Positions 1 to 8,953 of a stretch of DNA of 64,000 nt are shown one piece after another (within the stretch, counting starts at the first letter, position 1; every line of letters starts with the position of its first letter). The stretch is taken from NCBI RefSeq assembly GCF_000772965.1, contig NZ_JPVQ01000009.1:41310-105309 (forward strand). The letters run 5' to 3'. Below the pieces are notes generated by a model, which was not told the origin of the DNA, did not search any database, and saw only the letters and a program-made list of their open reading frames with translations. The translations under genes and the position numbers were made by a program. This stretch comes from Ureibacillus massiliensis 4400831 = CIP 108448 = CCUG 49529 (GTDB lineage Bacteria; Bacillota; Bacilli; Bacillales_A; Planococcaceae).

Positions 1-832
1 AATGTTTTCATTTAGTTCATGGTCATTAGTCGAAGAAATTACAATATGGTCTACTTTATATATTGGAACTTTTTTGGTAAGTAGTTTTTTAAGTCTTTAT
101 TATCTTGGAATCTATAAAAATGCAATGGGGATTGTAAATCAGATAATGGCAATAATTGCAGGTGCTTTAATGCCAATTGTCTTCTCGACATTATCTAGGT
201 TACAAGATGAGCCGGGGAAGATTGTTTATGTGTTTCTTAAATTCCAACGATTAGTAGCTATTTTTGTACTACCTTTAGGTGTAGGTATATTTATGTATCG
301 AGATATTCTTACATACTTACTTTTAGGAAATCAGTGGAATGAGGCAAGTGAATTTATAGGACTATGGGGATTAATGAGCTCTTTAACAATTGTTTTTGGG
401 TATCTTTCAAGTGAACTCTATCGTGCTTTAGGAAAGCCAAAGCTTTCAGTGTTAGCTCAAGTGTTATATCTATTATTTCTTATCCCGGTATTAATAATAA
501 CTGCTCAAATTAGTTTTAGTGCATTATATATTGCCAGATCATTATTAATAGTAGTATCTATTTTTATTGATATGTTTTTTGTATGGTTCGCAATAAAAAT
601 CAATCCCATTAAACTTTTATCAAATGTATTTCCATTAATAATAAGTTCTTGTTTAATGGGTTTATTTGCGTTTGGTTTACGACAACTTAGCCAAAATATA
701 TATTTGGTGATAGTTTCAATAGTTCTCTGTATCATATTCTATTTTTCTATTATTATGATCTTTAAAAATATACGTCATGAACTTATAAATGTTATAAAAC
801 CTTTTTCTGAAATTGGATATAAAAGTGTTTAA
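1..832 (+). CDS. Polysaccharide flippase (Wzx/TuaB type), C-terminal part
   Basis: About 276 C-terminal residues of a multi-spanning membrane protein; the gene enters from the left edge, so its true start is outside the window and the ATG at position 2 should not be taken as the start. Hydrophobic segments alternate with short loops, roughly seven to eight helices, and the block reading MGIVNQIMAIIAGALMPIVF followed by a short Arg/Glu loop is typical of MATE-like lipid-linked oligosaccharide flippases of the RfbX/TuaB group. Such proteins move undecaprenyl-linked repeat units across the membrane. It is followed after 121 bp by UDP-glucose dehydrogenase and further polymer genes, which supports a role in export of a uronic-acid-containing surface polysaccharide. 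The exact substrate cannot be read from the sequence. Confidence 0.75.
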   Translation, partial: MFSFSSWSLVEEITIWSTLYIGTFLVSSFLSLYYLGIYKNAMGIVNQIMAIIAGALMPIVFSTLSRLQDEPGKIVYVFLKFQRLVAIFVLPLGVGIFMYRDILTYLLLGNQWNEASEFIGLWGLMSSLTIVFGYLSSELYRALGKPKLSVLAQVLYLLFLIPVLIITAQISFSALYIARSLLIVVSIFIDMFFVWFAIKINPIKLLSNVFPLIISSCLMGLFAFGLRQLSQNIYLVIVSIVLCIIFYFSIIMIFKNIRHELINVIKPFSEIGYKSV

Positions 833-953
833 TAGAAGTAAAACTTTAGAAAAAAACTAATTACCGCAGACTTTTCAACTGGAGGAAGGAAGTCAATTTC
901 TGAATCAGTATCTTAATCTAGATAAGATTTATTTTTATAAAAGGAGGTAATAA

Positions 954-2330
954 ATGTATAAGATAGCTGTAGCAGGAACCGGCTATGTTGGCTTGGTAGC
1001 AGGCGTATGTTTTGCAGAAGTTGGTCACAAAGTAATTTGTGTAGATATTGATGAGAAAAAAGTGGATCTTATGAAATCTGGTATCGTACCATTCTACGAA
1101 CCTGGACTAGAAGATTTAATGATAAAAAACTACGCTGCTGGTAGAATCGATTTTACAACAGATTATATGCAAGCATATAGGGAGGCAGATACTATATTTA
1201 TTGGTGTAGGAACTCCAGAAAGAGAAGATGGATCTGCAAACCTTTCCTATATAGCAAATGTAGCAAGACAAATTGCCGAGTCTATTATTAAAGATTGTTT
1301 AATAGTTGTTAAATCAACAGTACCAGTAGGAACGAATGACAAAGTAGAACAATTTATAAAAGATTTTTTAGTTAACGACGTTAGAGTTGAGGTTGCGTCT
1401 AATCCTGAATTTCTTGCACAAGGGTCAGCTGTTAATGATACATTAAATGCAGAAAGAATTATAATAGGAACTGAAAGTAACTGGGCGGAACAGGTACTAA
1501 AGAGTATTTATAAACCATACAATATACCAATCATTTCAGTCTCTAGACGGTCAGCGGAAATGATAAAATATGCATCTAATAATTTTCTAGCTCTTAAAAT
1601 CTCTTTTATAAATGATATTGCAAATCTTTGTGAATTAGTTAATGCTGATATTCAAGAAGTTACTCTAGGGATGAGCTTTGATAGTCGAATTGGTAATAAG
1701 TTTTTAAATGCTGGAATTGGTTATGGAGGATCATGCTTCCCTAAAGATACGAAAGCACTTGATTATTTAGCAAAACAATTTGGTTATGAACTAAAAACAG
1801 TTAAAGCTACTATGGATGTTAATAAAGAACAGCAGACGAAGCTTTTTAAAAAAGCAAGTCAAAGACTTATTACATTTAATAATATAAAAGTAGCTATATT
1901 AGGTTTAACATTTAAACCTGGGACAGACGATTTGAGAGAGTCAGCATCACTTGTAAATGTACCATTATTATTAGAACATGGCGCAAATATTTTTGCATTT
2001 GATCCCATAGGAGCTAAGAATTTCGCAAAAATTTATCCAGAAGGTAAAAATAGAAACGGGACGATCGCTTATGTTGAAAATGTAGAACAAGCTCTCATTG
2101 GGGCAAGTATCTGTTTTATTTTTACTGAATGGGATGAAGTGAAAGAAATACCACCTGAAAAGTTTAAAAAGCTAATGCAAACTCCTATTGTTTATGATGG
2201 AAGAAATATTTATAAAATTGATAATATGTCAGAGGTCGGTGTAGAGTATCACTCAATTGGAAGGAATAAGTCAAACACTAGACTGGCAAAGGAGTCTGAA
2301 TATTATAAATTCAAAACCTACTTATCCTAA
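954..2330 (+). CDS. UDP-glucose 6-dehydrogenase
   Basis: 458 residues, the normal length for the UDP-glucose/GDP-mannose dehydrogenase family (TuaD/Ugd). The N-terminal Rossmann motif GTGYVG is at residues 8-13 with an acidic VDID turn near 31, the substrate-site stretch VVKSTVPVGT follows near 120, and the catalytic loop GGSCFPKDT places the nucleophilic cysteine at residue 261. The family oxidises UDP-glucose twice with NAD+ to UDP-glucuronate in the cytoplasm. The ATG at 954 is preceded by a strong AAAGGAGG at good spacing. The product is the direct substrate of the epimerase encoded next, so the pair would make UDP-glucuronate and UDP-galacturonate for the surface polymer. The name tuaD/ugd is by family; I cannot tell which polymer it serves. 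Confidence 0.93.
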   Translation: MYKIAVAGTGYVGLVAGVCFAEVGHKVICVDIDEKKVDLMKSGIVPFYEPGLEDLMIKNYAAGRIDFTTDYMQAYREADTIFIGVGTPEREDGSANLSYIANVARQIAESIIKDCLIVVKSTVPVGTNDKVEQFIKDFLVNDVRVEVASNPEFLAQGSAVNDTLNAERIIIGTESNWAEQVLKSIYKPYNIPIISVSRRSAEMIKYASNNFLALKISFINDIANLCELVNADIQEVTLGMSFDSRIGNKFLNAGIGYGGSCFPKDTKALDYLAKQFGYELKTVKATMDVNKEQQTKLFKKASQRLITFNNIKVAILGLTFKPGTDDLRESASLVNVPLLLEHGANIFAFDPIGAKNFAKIYPEGKNRNGTIAYVENVEQALIGASICFIFTEWDEVKEIPPEKFKKLMQTPIVYDGRNIYKIDNMSEVGVEYHSIGRNKSNTRLAKESEYYKFKTYLS

Positions 2331-3339
2331 TAAAACATTTCTTATCACTGGGGCAGCTGGTTTTATTGGTTTTTTTTTATCTAAGAGTCTATTATCACAA
2401 GATTATATAATAGTAGGAATTGACAATCTGAACGATTATTACGATGTGAAACTCAAGTATGCTCGTTTAGAAATACTATCACAATATCATACCTTTACAT
2501 TTATTAAAGGTGATATTTCAAATAAGCAGTTTATAACCGATATTTTTGAAGAATACAAGCCAAACATTGTTATAAATCTAGCTGCACAGGCGGGAGTAAG
2601 ATATTCTTTAGAAAATCCAGATATCTATATTCAATCCAATATTATTGGTTTTTATAATATTCTAGAAGCATGTCGTTATAATCCAGTAGATCATTTGTTA
2701 TATGCTTCCTCTAGCTCAGTGTATGGATCTAATAAAAAAGTACCATTTGAAGAATCAGATTTTGTTGATAATCCTAATTCTTTATATGCCGCTACCAAAA
2801 AATCAAACGAACTAATGGCATATACTTACAGCAATTTGTATAAAATTCCTGCTACTGGCCTTCGCTTTTTTACAGTATATGGGCCTTATGGAAGACCTGA
2901 TATGGCTTATTTTAATTTTACTAATCAATATTTTAAAGGAGAACCCATTAAAATTTATAATAATGGAGATATAAAAAATGACCTATATCGGGATTTCACC
3001 TATATAGAAGATATTATTGAAGGAATTGTTCGTCTTATCCAAGTTCCATCTAAGGAGGCCATTCCTCATCGCATTTTTAACATCGGAAATAATAAACCTG
3101 AAAAACTGATGGTGTTTATTGAAACGCTAGAGACTGCTTTAAGTTGTGCTTTAGGAAAAAAGGTGATATTTGCTAAGAGGTTCGAACCTATTGCACCGGG
3201 TGATGTTTCCACGACATATGCATCGACAAATCTATTGCAAGATGTTGTTGGATTTATACCTCGTACTTCTATCGAGGAAGGTTTAGAACTTTTCGCTAAG
3301 TGGTATGTTGATCATTATAATATGAAAACGAAAAAATAG
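2302..3339 (+). CDS. UDP-glucuronate 4-epimerase, probable ATT start
   Basis: Extended-SDR sugar nucleotide epimerase: the GAAGFIG nucleotide-binding motif, a serine-rich SSSSVYG strand, and the catalytic YAATK (Tyr-x3-Lys) are all present. The family interconverts UDP-glucuronate and UDP-galacturonate, which fits its position directly after UDP-glucose dehydrogenase. The start is unusual. The reading frame is open back to a TTG at 2257 (360 residues), but that codon has no ribosome site and lies 74 bp inside the previous gene. An AAAGGAG at 2288-2294 sits 7 nt before an in-frame ATT at 2302, which places the Rossmann motif at residue 17 as in relatives. I therefore chose 2302 (345 residues); 2257 remains the conservative alternative. 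The reading frame overlaps ugd by 29 bp, suggesting translational coupling. Confidence 0.88.
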   Translation: MINSKPTYPNKTFLITGAAGFIGFFLSKSLLSQDYIIVGIDNLNDYYDVKLKYARLEILSQYHTFTFIKGDISNKQFITDIFEEYKPNIVINLAAQAGVRYSLENPDIYIQSNIIGFYNILEACRYNPVDHLLYASSSSVYGSNKKVPFEESDFVDNPNSLYAATKKSNELMAYTYSNLYKIPATGLRFFTVYGPYGRPDMAYFNFTNQYFKGEPIKIYNNGDIKNDLYRDFTYIEDIIEGIVRLIQVPSKEAIPHRIFNIGNNKPEKLMVFIETLETALSCALGKKVIFAKRFEPIAPGDVSTTYASTNLLQDVVGFIPRTSIEEGLELFAKWYVDHYNMKTKK

Positions 3340-3431
3340 ACGATAGAAATGTGTATATTGATGACAAAATATAGAACTAAGTTTATTAGAAAGACACTAT
3401 AATTTTGAAATAGCTCCTAGGAGGAAATTTA

Positions 3432-4160
3432 TTGGGGGAAACTATTAATCTAAAACTATTATTAAAAATAATAAAAAAGAGACTATTTCTAATCTCTAGT
3501 GTGATGATTTTTGGAGCAGGGGTAGGTTTTATACTATCCTTTTATATCTTACAACCAGTTTATCATGCTGAGACTCAGATTTTAGTTAACCAAAAAATCA
3601 GCGGACAAGATGGATATGTTTGGTCTCAATGGGAAACTGAATTACAATTAATAGATACTTATAATGTAATTATTAAAAGTCCTGCAATTATAGATAAAGT
3701 AATTAGCGAATTAGATTTAAATATTACATCCAAAGAGTTATCTGAGCAAATTTCGGTGACAAATGAAGACAATTCGAAAGTTGTGAATCTTATAGTTGAA
3801 GACCCAGCTCCTGAACTAGCTGTTCATATTGCGAATACGGTTGCATCGGTATTCAAAAATGAAATTCCTAATTTAATGAGCGTAGACAATATAAATATTT
3901 TATCAGAAGCAACACTTAGCGAGAACCCTAGTCCTATTAAGCCTAATAAGATACTAATTATAGCAATAGCAATTACAATGGGACTGATTATCGGTGTCGG
4001 TTTAGTATTAACATTAGAGTTAATAGATACGAGAGTTAGGAGTGAACAGGAAGTTGAAGATTTACTAGGTTTACCTATTATTGGAACAATTAGAACGGTC
4101 ACTGAAAAGGATTTTAATATTACGTCGACTTTACCATCCCGTAAGAGGAGGGAAAAATAG
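3432..4160 (+). CDS. Chain-length determinant / tyrosine-kinase modulator (YveK/YwqC type)
   Basis: 242 residues with the Wzz architecture: a short cytoplasmic N-terminus, a membrane helix at about 16-40, an extracytoplasmic domain, and a second helix at about 174-196 followed by a basic cytoplasmic tail. In Firmicutes these proteins are the transmembrane half of the split bacterial tyrosine kinase (BY-kinase) system: they anchor and activate the cytoplasmic kinase and set polymer length. The start is a TTG preceded by TAGGAGG with 7 nt spacing. The kinase gene starts only 3 nt downstream, so the two are translated as a pair. Confidence 0.9.
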   Translation: MGETINLKLLLKIIKKRLFLISSVMIFGAGVGFILSFYILQPVYHAETQILVNQKISGQDGYVWSQWETELQLIDTYNVIIKSPAIIDKVISELDLNITSKELSEQISVTNEDNSKVVNLIVEDPAPELAVHIANTVASVFKNEIPNLMSVDNINILSEATLSENPSPIKPNKILIIAIAITMGLIIGVGLVLTLELIDTRVRSEQEVEDLLGLPIIGTIRTVTEKDFNITSTLPSRKRREK

Positions 4161-4162
4161 GG

Positions 4163-4855
4163 GTGTCTAGAAAAAAGAAAAAATCAATTTCAGTCCCTTT
4201 AGCACGTAAATTAATTACGAGCACAAGTCCAAAGTCCATTATTTCTGAACAGTTTCGAACAATTCGTACCAATATTGAATTTTCATCACCGGATCAAACA
4301 ATTAAAACTATACTGGTTACATCCTCGGTTCCGGGTGAAGGTAAAACAACAACTGCTGCAAATTTGGCGGTGGTATTCGCCCAAGAAGGAAAAAAGGTAT
4401 TAATTGTCGACTCTGATATGCGTAAGCCAGCATTACATTATACATTCGATATTTTAAATGAAAAAGGTCTTTCCAATGTATTAACAAGACATCAAAATCA
4501 TTTTCTTGCGTTATCTAATACAAATATAGAGAATCTTTTTATCATACCAAGTGGACCTATTCCTCCAAATCCATCTGAATTACTTTCAACCCAAAAGTTT
4601 GAGATTTTTCTTGAAGAAGTCAAAGAACTATATGATTTGATAATTTTTGATGCTCCTCCATTACTATCTGTCACAGATGCACAAATCTTATCGCATAAAT
4701 GTGATGGAACAATATTAGTAGTGAAAAGTGGGTTTGTTGATAAAGTAGATGTATTGAAAGCGAAAACTAGTCTTAATACAGTTCATGCAAAAATTTTAGG
4801 AGTGGTATTAAATAATTATAATACGACTAATAGTAACTATTATGAATATTATTAA
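4163..4855 (+). CDS. BY-type protein tyrosine kinase (CpsD/YwqD)
   Basis: 230 residues. Walker A (SSVPGEGKTT, about 54-63), Walker A' (VLIVDSDMRKP, about 79-89) and Walker B (LIIFDAPP) define a bacterial tyrosine kinase of the Wzc/CpsD class, and the protein ends in a tyrosine cluster (YYEYY at 226-230), the usual autophosphorylation site. It acts at the membrane with the modulator encoded just upstream, cycling phosphorylation to control polysaccharide assembly. GTG start at 4163 with an AGAGGAGGG site inside the preceding gene's end. No gene for the matching phosphatase (YwqE/CpsB type) lies next to it; the cluster ends here at a terminator. Confidence 0.92.
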   Translation: MSRKKKKSISVPLARKLITSTSPKSIISEQFRTIRTNIEFSSPDQTIKTILVTSSVPGEGKTTTAANLAVVFAQEGKKVLIVDSDMRKPALHYTFDILNEKGLSNVLTRHQNHFLALSNTNIENLFIIPSGPIPPNPSELLSTQKFEIFLEEVKELYDLIIFDAPPLLSVTDAQILSHKCDGTILVVKSGFVDKVDVLKAKTSLNTVHAKILGVVLNNYNTTNSNYYEYY

Positions 4856-4869
4856 TTGATTACTCTTTG

Positions 4870-4897
4870 CGCAAATTTCTATTGATTTGCGTTTTTT
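4870..4897 (+). terminator. Terminator of polysaccharide cluster
   Basis: Stem CGCAAAT / ATTTGCG with an 8-nt loop followed by six T residues, 15 bp after the kinase stop codon. It closes the polysaccharide transcription unit before ymdB. Confidence 0.7.
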
Positions 4898-5061
4898 ATA
4901 TTTATAATGTATTCATTTTCCTTATTTCAGAAAAAGTTATATGTTTAATATTAAGTTTATACGAACATATCCATTTTGAATAACAACCGTTCACCAGATG
5001 CCACTTCCCCTAGATTATGTTAATATTGAACAAGATTGTTATCAGAAAGAGTGATTAAATA

Positions 5062-5859
5062 ATGAAAGTACTATTTATCGGTGATATTGTGGGCTCAATT
5101 GGAAGAGAAGCCGTTGAAAAATATTTACCACGTTTAAAGAGAAAATATGCGGCAGATGTTGTGATAGCAAATGGCGAAAATGCAGCAGCTGGTCGTGGGA
5201 TTACACATAAAATCTATCAACAGCTATTACAAGCGGGTGTTGATGTGATTACAATGGGCAATCATACGTGGGATAATAAAGATATTTTTGAATTTATAGA
5301 TGATGCGGACTATCTGATTCGTCCAGCAAACTTCTCAACGGAAGCACCCGGAAAAGGGATGGTACAAATCGAGAAGGGTGGGGTTACTTTAACGGTAATT
5401 AACTTACATGGTCGCGTCTTTTTACCTCCTCACGAGGACCCCTTTGCTGTAGCAGATGAATTGATAGCAGAAGCTCGAAAAACTTCGCCATTAGTGTTTG
5501 TTGATTTCCATGCAGAAGTGACAAGTGAAAAGATTGCTCTTGGGTGGCATTTAGATGGGCGAGCTTCGGCAGTTGTAGGAACCCATACTCATGTTCAAAC
5601 AGCAGATGCGCGGATTTACCCTGGAGGCACTGCTTATATTACAGATGTAGGTATGACTGGTCCCTATGACGAAATATTAGGTATGATTAAAGAGAGCGTC
5701 ATTTATAAATTCCAGACAAACATGCCTGCCCGTTTTGAGGTTCCAAAAAGTGGACGAGAGGTGCTTAGTGGATTCTTTGTCGATATCGATAATAAAACGG
5801 GAAAAGCAACTTCCTGTGAACGTATTTATATAAACGCCGATTATCCTTTCGAAGCATAA
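5062..5859 (+). CDS. ymdB: YmdB-family metallophosphoesterase (2',3'-cAMP phosphodiesterase)
   Basis: 265 residues, the length of Bacillus YmdB (TIGR00282 family). Metal-binding landmarks are visible in order: MKVLFIGDIVG (Asp8), ANGENAAAG, GNHTWDN, VDFHAE and GTHTHVQTAD. The family is a cytoplasmic dinuclear-iron phosphodiesterase acting on 2',3'-cyclic nucleotides and influencing sporulation and biofilm choice in B. subtilis. In Bacillus it sits between rny and spoVS. Here rny is not in view because the polysaccharide cluster lies upstream, and two metabolic genes separate it from spoVS. The ribosome site before the ATG (AAAGAGTG) is weak. Confidence 0.93.
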   Translation: MKVLFIGDIVGSIGREAVEKYLPRLKRKYAADVVIANGENAAAGRGITHKIYQQLLQAGVDVITMGNHTWDNKDIFEFIDDADYLIRPANFSTEAPGKGMVQIEKGGVTLTVINLHGRVFLPPHEDPFAVADELIAEARKTSPLVFVDFHAEVTSEKIALGWHLDGRASAVVGTHTHVQTADARIYPGGTAYITDVGMTGPYDEILGMIKESVIYKFQTNMPARFEVPKSGREVLSGFFVDIDNKTGKATSCERIYINADYPFEA

Positions 5860-5927
5860 ATGTAGTAAGAAGTAATGGTCAACATAGAAATAGAGAAATG
5901 GAACAGATATCAGTTCTTAAGTTAACT

Positions 5928-5960
5928 TCACCCCGCAAAAATACAGCGGGGTGATTTTTT
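5928..5960. terminator. Bidirectional terminator between ymdB and lysR-type gene
   Basis: Perfect 9-bp stem TCACCCCGC / GCGGGGTGA followed by six T residues on the plus strand and preceded by T-poor but AT-rich sequence on the other side. It sits between convergent genes and ends ymdB; it may also serve the LysR gene. Confidence 0.8.
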
Positions 5961-6861
5961 ACCTAATTCCTTGATTACTTACAATAGTTTCTCTTGTCAC
6001 ATCTAAAAATGCTTTTAAAGCAGGGGACATCCATTTGTCTTTATGCCGAAATAGTTGTATGAAAATTGGGAAATTAAGTGCGCTCCAATTTAATATAGCT
6101 AATCGTCCTTGTTCAACTTCCTTTTCAACAGCAATTTTAGGTAAGGCTGCTATACCAATGCCCTCCATTACACATCGTTTAATTGCCTCCACATCTGCAA
6201 GTTCTAATTTGCTAATAGGGTCAATCCCCACATCCTTTAATGAATGTTCAAATGCACGACGATAATCGCAATCCTCAGTAACGAAAAGATGCTCATGACG
6301 TAAATCTAATGGGTCAACCTTGTCTTTGCCTGCTAAAAAGTGATTTGGATGACAAATGATGACGATTGGTTCAGGACCTAGCTCTTCTACAATAAGATTC
6401 TCTGAAACAATAGGTGCCATTGATAATAAAGCAACATCCAATTCTCCCTTTGCAAGGAGACCTTCGAAGTCCTTCTCTGAAACTCCGGGACGAAAAACAA
6501 GCTGAACCTTAGGATAATTTTGCTGAAAATGTTTCAAAAGAGAGGGAAGACGGTATGTACAATGGGTTTCGGACGCACATATCGTTAATAACCCACTTGG
6601 CTCGCGTAAACAACCAACAACATCCTTTGCCTCTTCAGTGAGTGCGAGTATTTTTGCTGCATACAATTGTAGCTGTGCACCTGCTTCTGTTAGTATAACT
6701 CGCTTTCCTAAACGCTCGAATAATGGAACACCAAGCTCATCCTCAAGAGCTTTAATATGTGATGTAATACTGGATTGTGCGTAGCCTAGATTTTCCGCTG
6801 TTCGAGAAAAATTCAATTCTTGAGCGGCAGTTTTAAAAATAGTCAACTGTTTTATTTCCAT
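5959..6861 (-). CDS. LysR-family transcriptional regulator
   Basis: 300 residues: an N-terminal winged helix-turn-helix (about 1-60, with TAENLGYAQSSITSHIKALE as the recognition region) followed by a periplasmic-binding-protein-like effector domain (about 90-290). LysR regulators usually control the neighbouring divergent gene and their own expression. Here the divergent neighbour is the iron alcohol dehydrogenase starting at 7046, with a 184-bp AT-rich intergenic region that must hold both promoters and the operator. The inducer is unknown. Confidence 0.92.
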   Translation of the reverse strand: MEIKQLTIFKTAAQELNFSRTAENLGYAQSSITSHIKALEDELGVPLFERLGKRVILTEAGAQLQLYAAKILALTEEAKDVVGCLREPSGLLTICASETHCTYRLPSLLKHFQQNYPKVQLVFRPGVSEKDFEGLLAKGELDVALLSMAPIVSENLIVEELGPEPIVIICHPNHFLAGKDKVDPLDLRHEHLFVTEDCDYRRAFEHSLKDVGIDPISKLELADVEAIKRCVMEGIGIAALPKIAVEKEVEQGRLAILNWSALNFPIFIQLFRHKDKWMSPALKAFLDVTRETIVSNQGIR

Positions 6862-7045
6862 ATGATCACGCCTTATCAGTTTTTCCGATAGATATTATCA
6901 AAATGTTTCTATATTCATATAATTGGATTTATTTTATCATATTTGTAAATACAATTAGATAGAAAATTCGAATTTTTACGAGTTGTCTAATTGACGATAC
7001 AGTTCATTTGAATCAATTCTATTAGAAAAGCAGGAGGTAAATAAC

Positions 7046-8206
7046 ATGAATTCATTTAGTTATTTTTGCAGTACAAAAATTGAAATGGGGATGGGGATAT
7101 CAAAACAAATACCAGAAATTTTAAAATCTCTTGAGGTGGGAAATGCTATTTTACTTGTTAGTGATCCAGGGGTTGTAAAAGCAGGTTTAGTAGAACCAAT
7201 CAAAGAGAATCTTCAATCTCAGGGCTTTAATGTTTCGTTATATGATTCAATCTCACAAAACCCTCGAGATACAGAGTGCATTGCTGGTGCTAAGATATTT
7301 AAAGAAGAGAACATACAGGCAGTTGTTGCAATAGGCGGCGGTAGTGCAATGGATACAGGAAAAGCAATTGCTCTCCTAGGTCCAAATGGTGGAACACCAA
7401 CAGATTATGCAGATGGAAAAAGACAATATGAAAACATTGCACCGATTATTTGTGTGCCAACTACAGCTGGTACTGGTTCTGAAGTGACACGTTCATCCGT
7501 AATAACAGAGGCAGAAACTCATAGAAAAATGACGCTTAAGCATGCTTCACTTCGTCCGATGATGGCAATTTTAGATCCGGAGCTTACTTTTAGCGTCCCA
7601 CCATCTGTTACTGCTGCAACGGGTGTAGATGCATTAGTTCATGCAATTGAAGGGTATACATGTAAAGTATCAAACCCTATTTCACAAGCTCTTGGTGCTA
7701 AAGCGATGGAAACGATTGTTGCATCGTTACAGACTGCATTTGAAAATGGAAGTGATGAGAAAGCTCGTTTTAATATGTTAAAAGGAAGCTTGCTTGCTGG
7801 ACTTTGTTTCGGATCGGCGGACGTTGCAGCAGTGCATTGCTTAGCAGAAGCACTTGGGGGTCTTTATGACACTCCACACGGTATTGCAAACTCAGTATTT
7901 TTACCTTATGTGTTAAAATTTAATGCGGAAGAAAATACGAAAATGCATGCTGATTTATCTCGTTATATGGGATTTGCAAAGGATTCAGATTCAGATCAAT
8001 TAGCAGTAGAAAAGCTGATTTCCGGAATTGAAACATTTACAGCTGCATTAAATATTCCGAAATTAAAAGATTTGGGATATGTCAATGAAACGGATTTCCC
8101 TAGAATTGTTGAATTAGCTGTTCAAAATGGTTCCACTCCAAGCAATGTTCGAACTGTTACAGAATCAGACTACATGAATATACTTGAAAATGCATATAAA
8201 GGGTAG
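7046..8206 (+). CDS. Iron-containing (type III) alcohol dehydrogenase
   Basis: 386 residues, the standard length of the family. The NAD-binding GGGSAMDTGKA motif is near residue 97, and the metal-site blocks GVDALVHAIEGY and HCLAEALGGLYDTPHGIANS, which supply the Asp and His ligands, are intact. The family reduces aldehydes or oxidises primary alcohols or diols with NAD(P)H; the substrate cannot be assigned. ATG start with AGGAGGT 9 nt upstream. It is transcribed divergently from the LysR gene, which probably regulates it. No hairpin terminator is visible downstream. Confidence 0.93.
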   Translation: MNSFSYFCSTKIEMGMGISKQIPEILKSLEVGNAILLVSDPGVVKAGLVEPIKENLQSQGFNVSLYDSISQNPRDTECIAGAKIFKEENIQAVVAIGGGSAMDTGKAIALLGPNGGTPTDYADGKRQYENIAPIICVPTTAGTGSEVTRSSVITEAETHRKMTLKHASLRPMMAILDPELTFSVPPSVTAATGVDALVHAIEGYTCKVSNPISQALGAKAMETIVASLQTAFENGSDEKARFNMLKGSLLAGLCFGSADVAAVHCLAEALGGLYDTPHGIANSVFLPYVLKFNAEENTKMHADLSRYMGFAKDSDSDQLAVEKLISGIETFTAALNIPKLKDLGYVNETDFPRIVELAVQNGSTPSNVRTVTESDYMNILENAYKG

Positions 8207-8590
8207 GAAGTGATAGCTGATAACGGATAGGTGAAAAAAGGGTTAGCTTTGAAATTCGGTATGATTCACTTTATACTAGAATTCTTGTTTTATAAGTTAA
8301 TTAGTAGGGCAAGGATTCCTAGACTAAAAACATTTTTTAGAAAATATGAATGAAAATTAAGAATTAACCTTGATTAAGAAACAATACATTAGTTTGAAAG
8401 ATTATTCATTAGGCAGTAAATAATTTCTTCTTTTTTATAGTGGATTTATCCAAAACTGATTCTAAACTCCTTTTTTACAGCATAAAATGTGCTACGGACA
8501 TAAAACTACAAGTCCTTTGAATGAACGAAACCAAAAAGACAACGTTTCATTCAACAAACACATTATCAAGCTCTATGGGGAGGAATAGTT
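8207..8590. other. Intergenic region upstream of spoVS
   Basis: 384 bp without a gene. Near its end (8517-8554) an imperfect inverted repeat, TTGAATGAACGAAAC pairing with GTTTCATTCAA, lies about 25 nt before the spoVS ribosome site; it has no T-tract. I could not find a convincing sigma-H promoter, although spoVS is sigma-H controlled in B. subtilis. Confidence 0.4.
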
Positions 8591-8857
8591 GTGGATTCAT
8601 TAAAAGTATCATCTCGCTCAAATCCAAATTCTGTTGCAGGTGCGCTAGTAGCCGTTATTCGTGAGCAAGGCTATGCAGAAATGCAGGCGGTCGGTGCAGG
8701 TGCATTAAACCAAGCAGTAAAGGCAGTAGCAATTGCTCGTGGCTTTGTTGCGCCAAGTGGAACAGACTTAATTTGCGCTCCAGCATTTGCTGATATTACG
8801 ATTGCTGGTGAAGATCGAACAGCATTGAAACTTGTTGTTGAAAAACGTACAAGATAA
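8591..8857 (+). CDS. spoVS: Stage V sporulation protein S
   Basis: 88 residues, almost exactly the length of B. subtilis SpoVS (86), an Alba-superfamily protein needed for normal progression of sporulation (spore coat assembly and septation). The stretches KVSSRSNPNSVAGALVAVIR and QAVKAVAIARGFVAPSGTDL are the family core. GTG start at 8591 with GGGGAGG 8 nt upstream. It stands alone between an accessory dehydrogenase and a strong terminator. Position after ymdB is the conserved Bacillus location. Confidence 0.97.
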   Translation: MDSLKVSSRSNPNSVAGALVAVIREQGYAEMQAVGAGALNQAVKAVAIARGFVAPSGTDLICAPAFADITIAGEDRTALKLVVEKRTR

Positions 8858-8880
8858 ATCGTTCAAAGTGACATGAAAAA

Positions 8881-8913
8881 GCCCGACCCTCTTTTTGAGC
8901 GTCGGGCTTTTTT
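8881..8913 (+). terminator. spoVS terminator
   Basis: GC-rich 7-bp stem GCCCGAC / GTCGGGC with a 13-nt loop and a run of six T residues, 23 bp after the spoVS stop. Confidence 0.9.
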
Positions 8914-8953
8914 CAATCAAAAAAATAAAAATTACAAGTAAAATGAGAGATTT

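Noticed and set aside
8306..8340. Sigma-H promoter for spoVS (AAGGATT element)
   Set aside because: No -10 partner at the right distance; the match is likely by chance.
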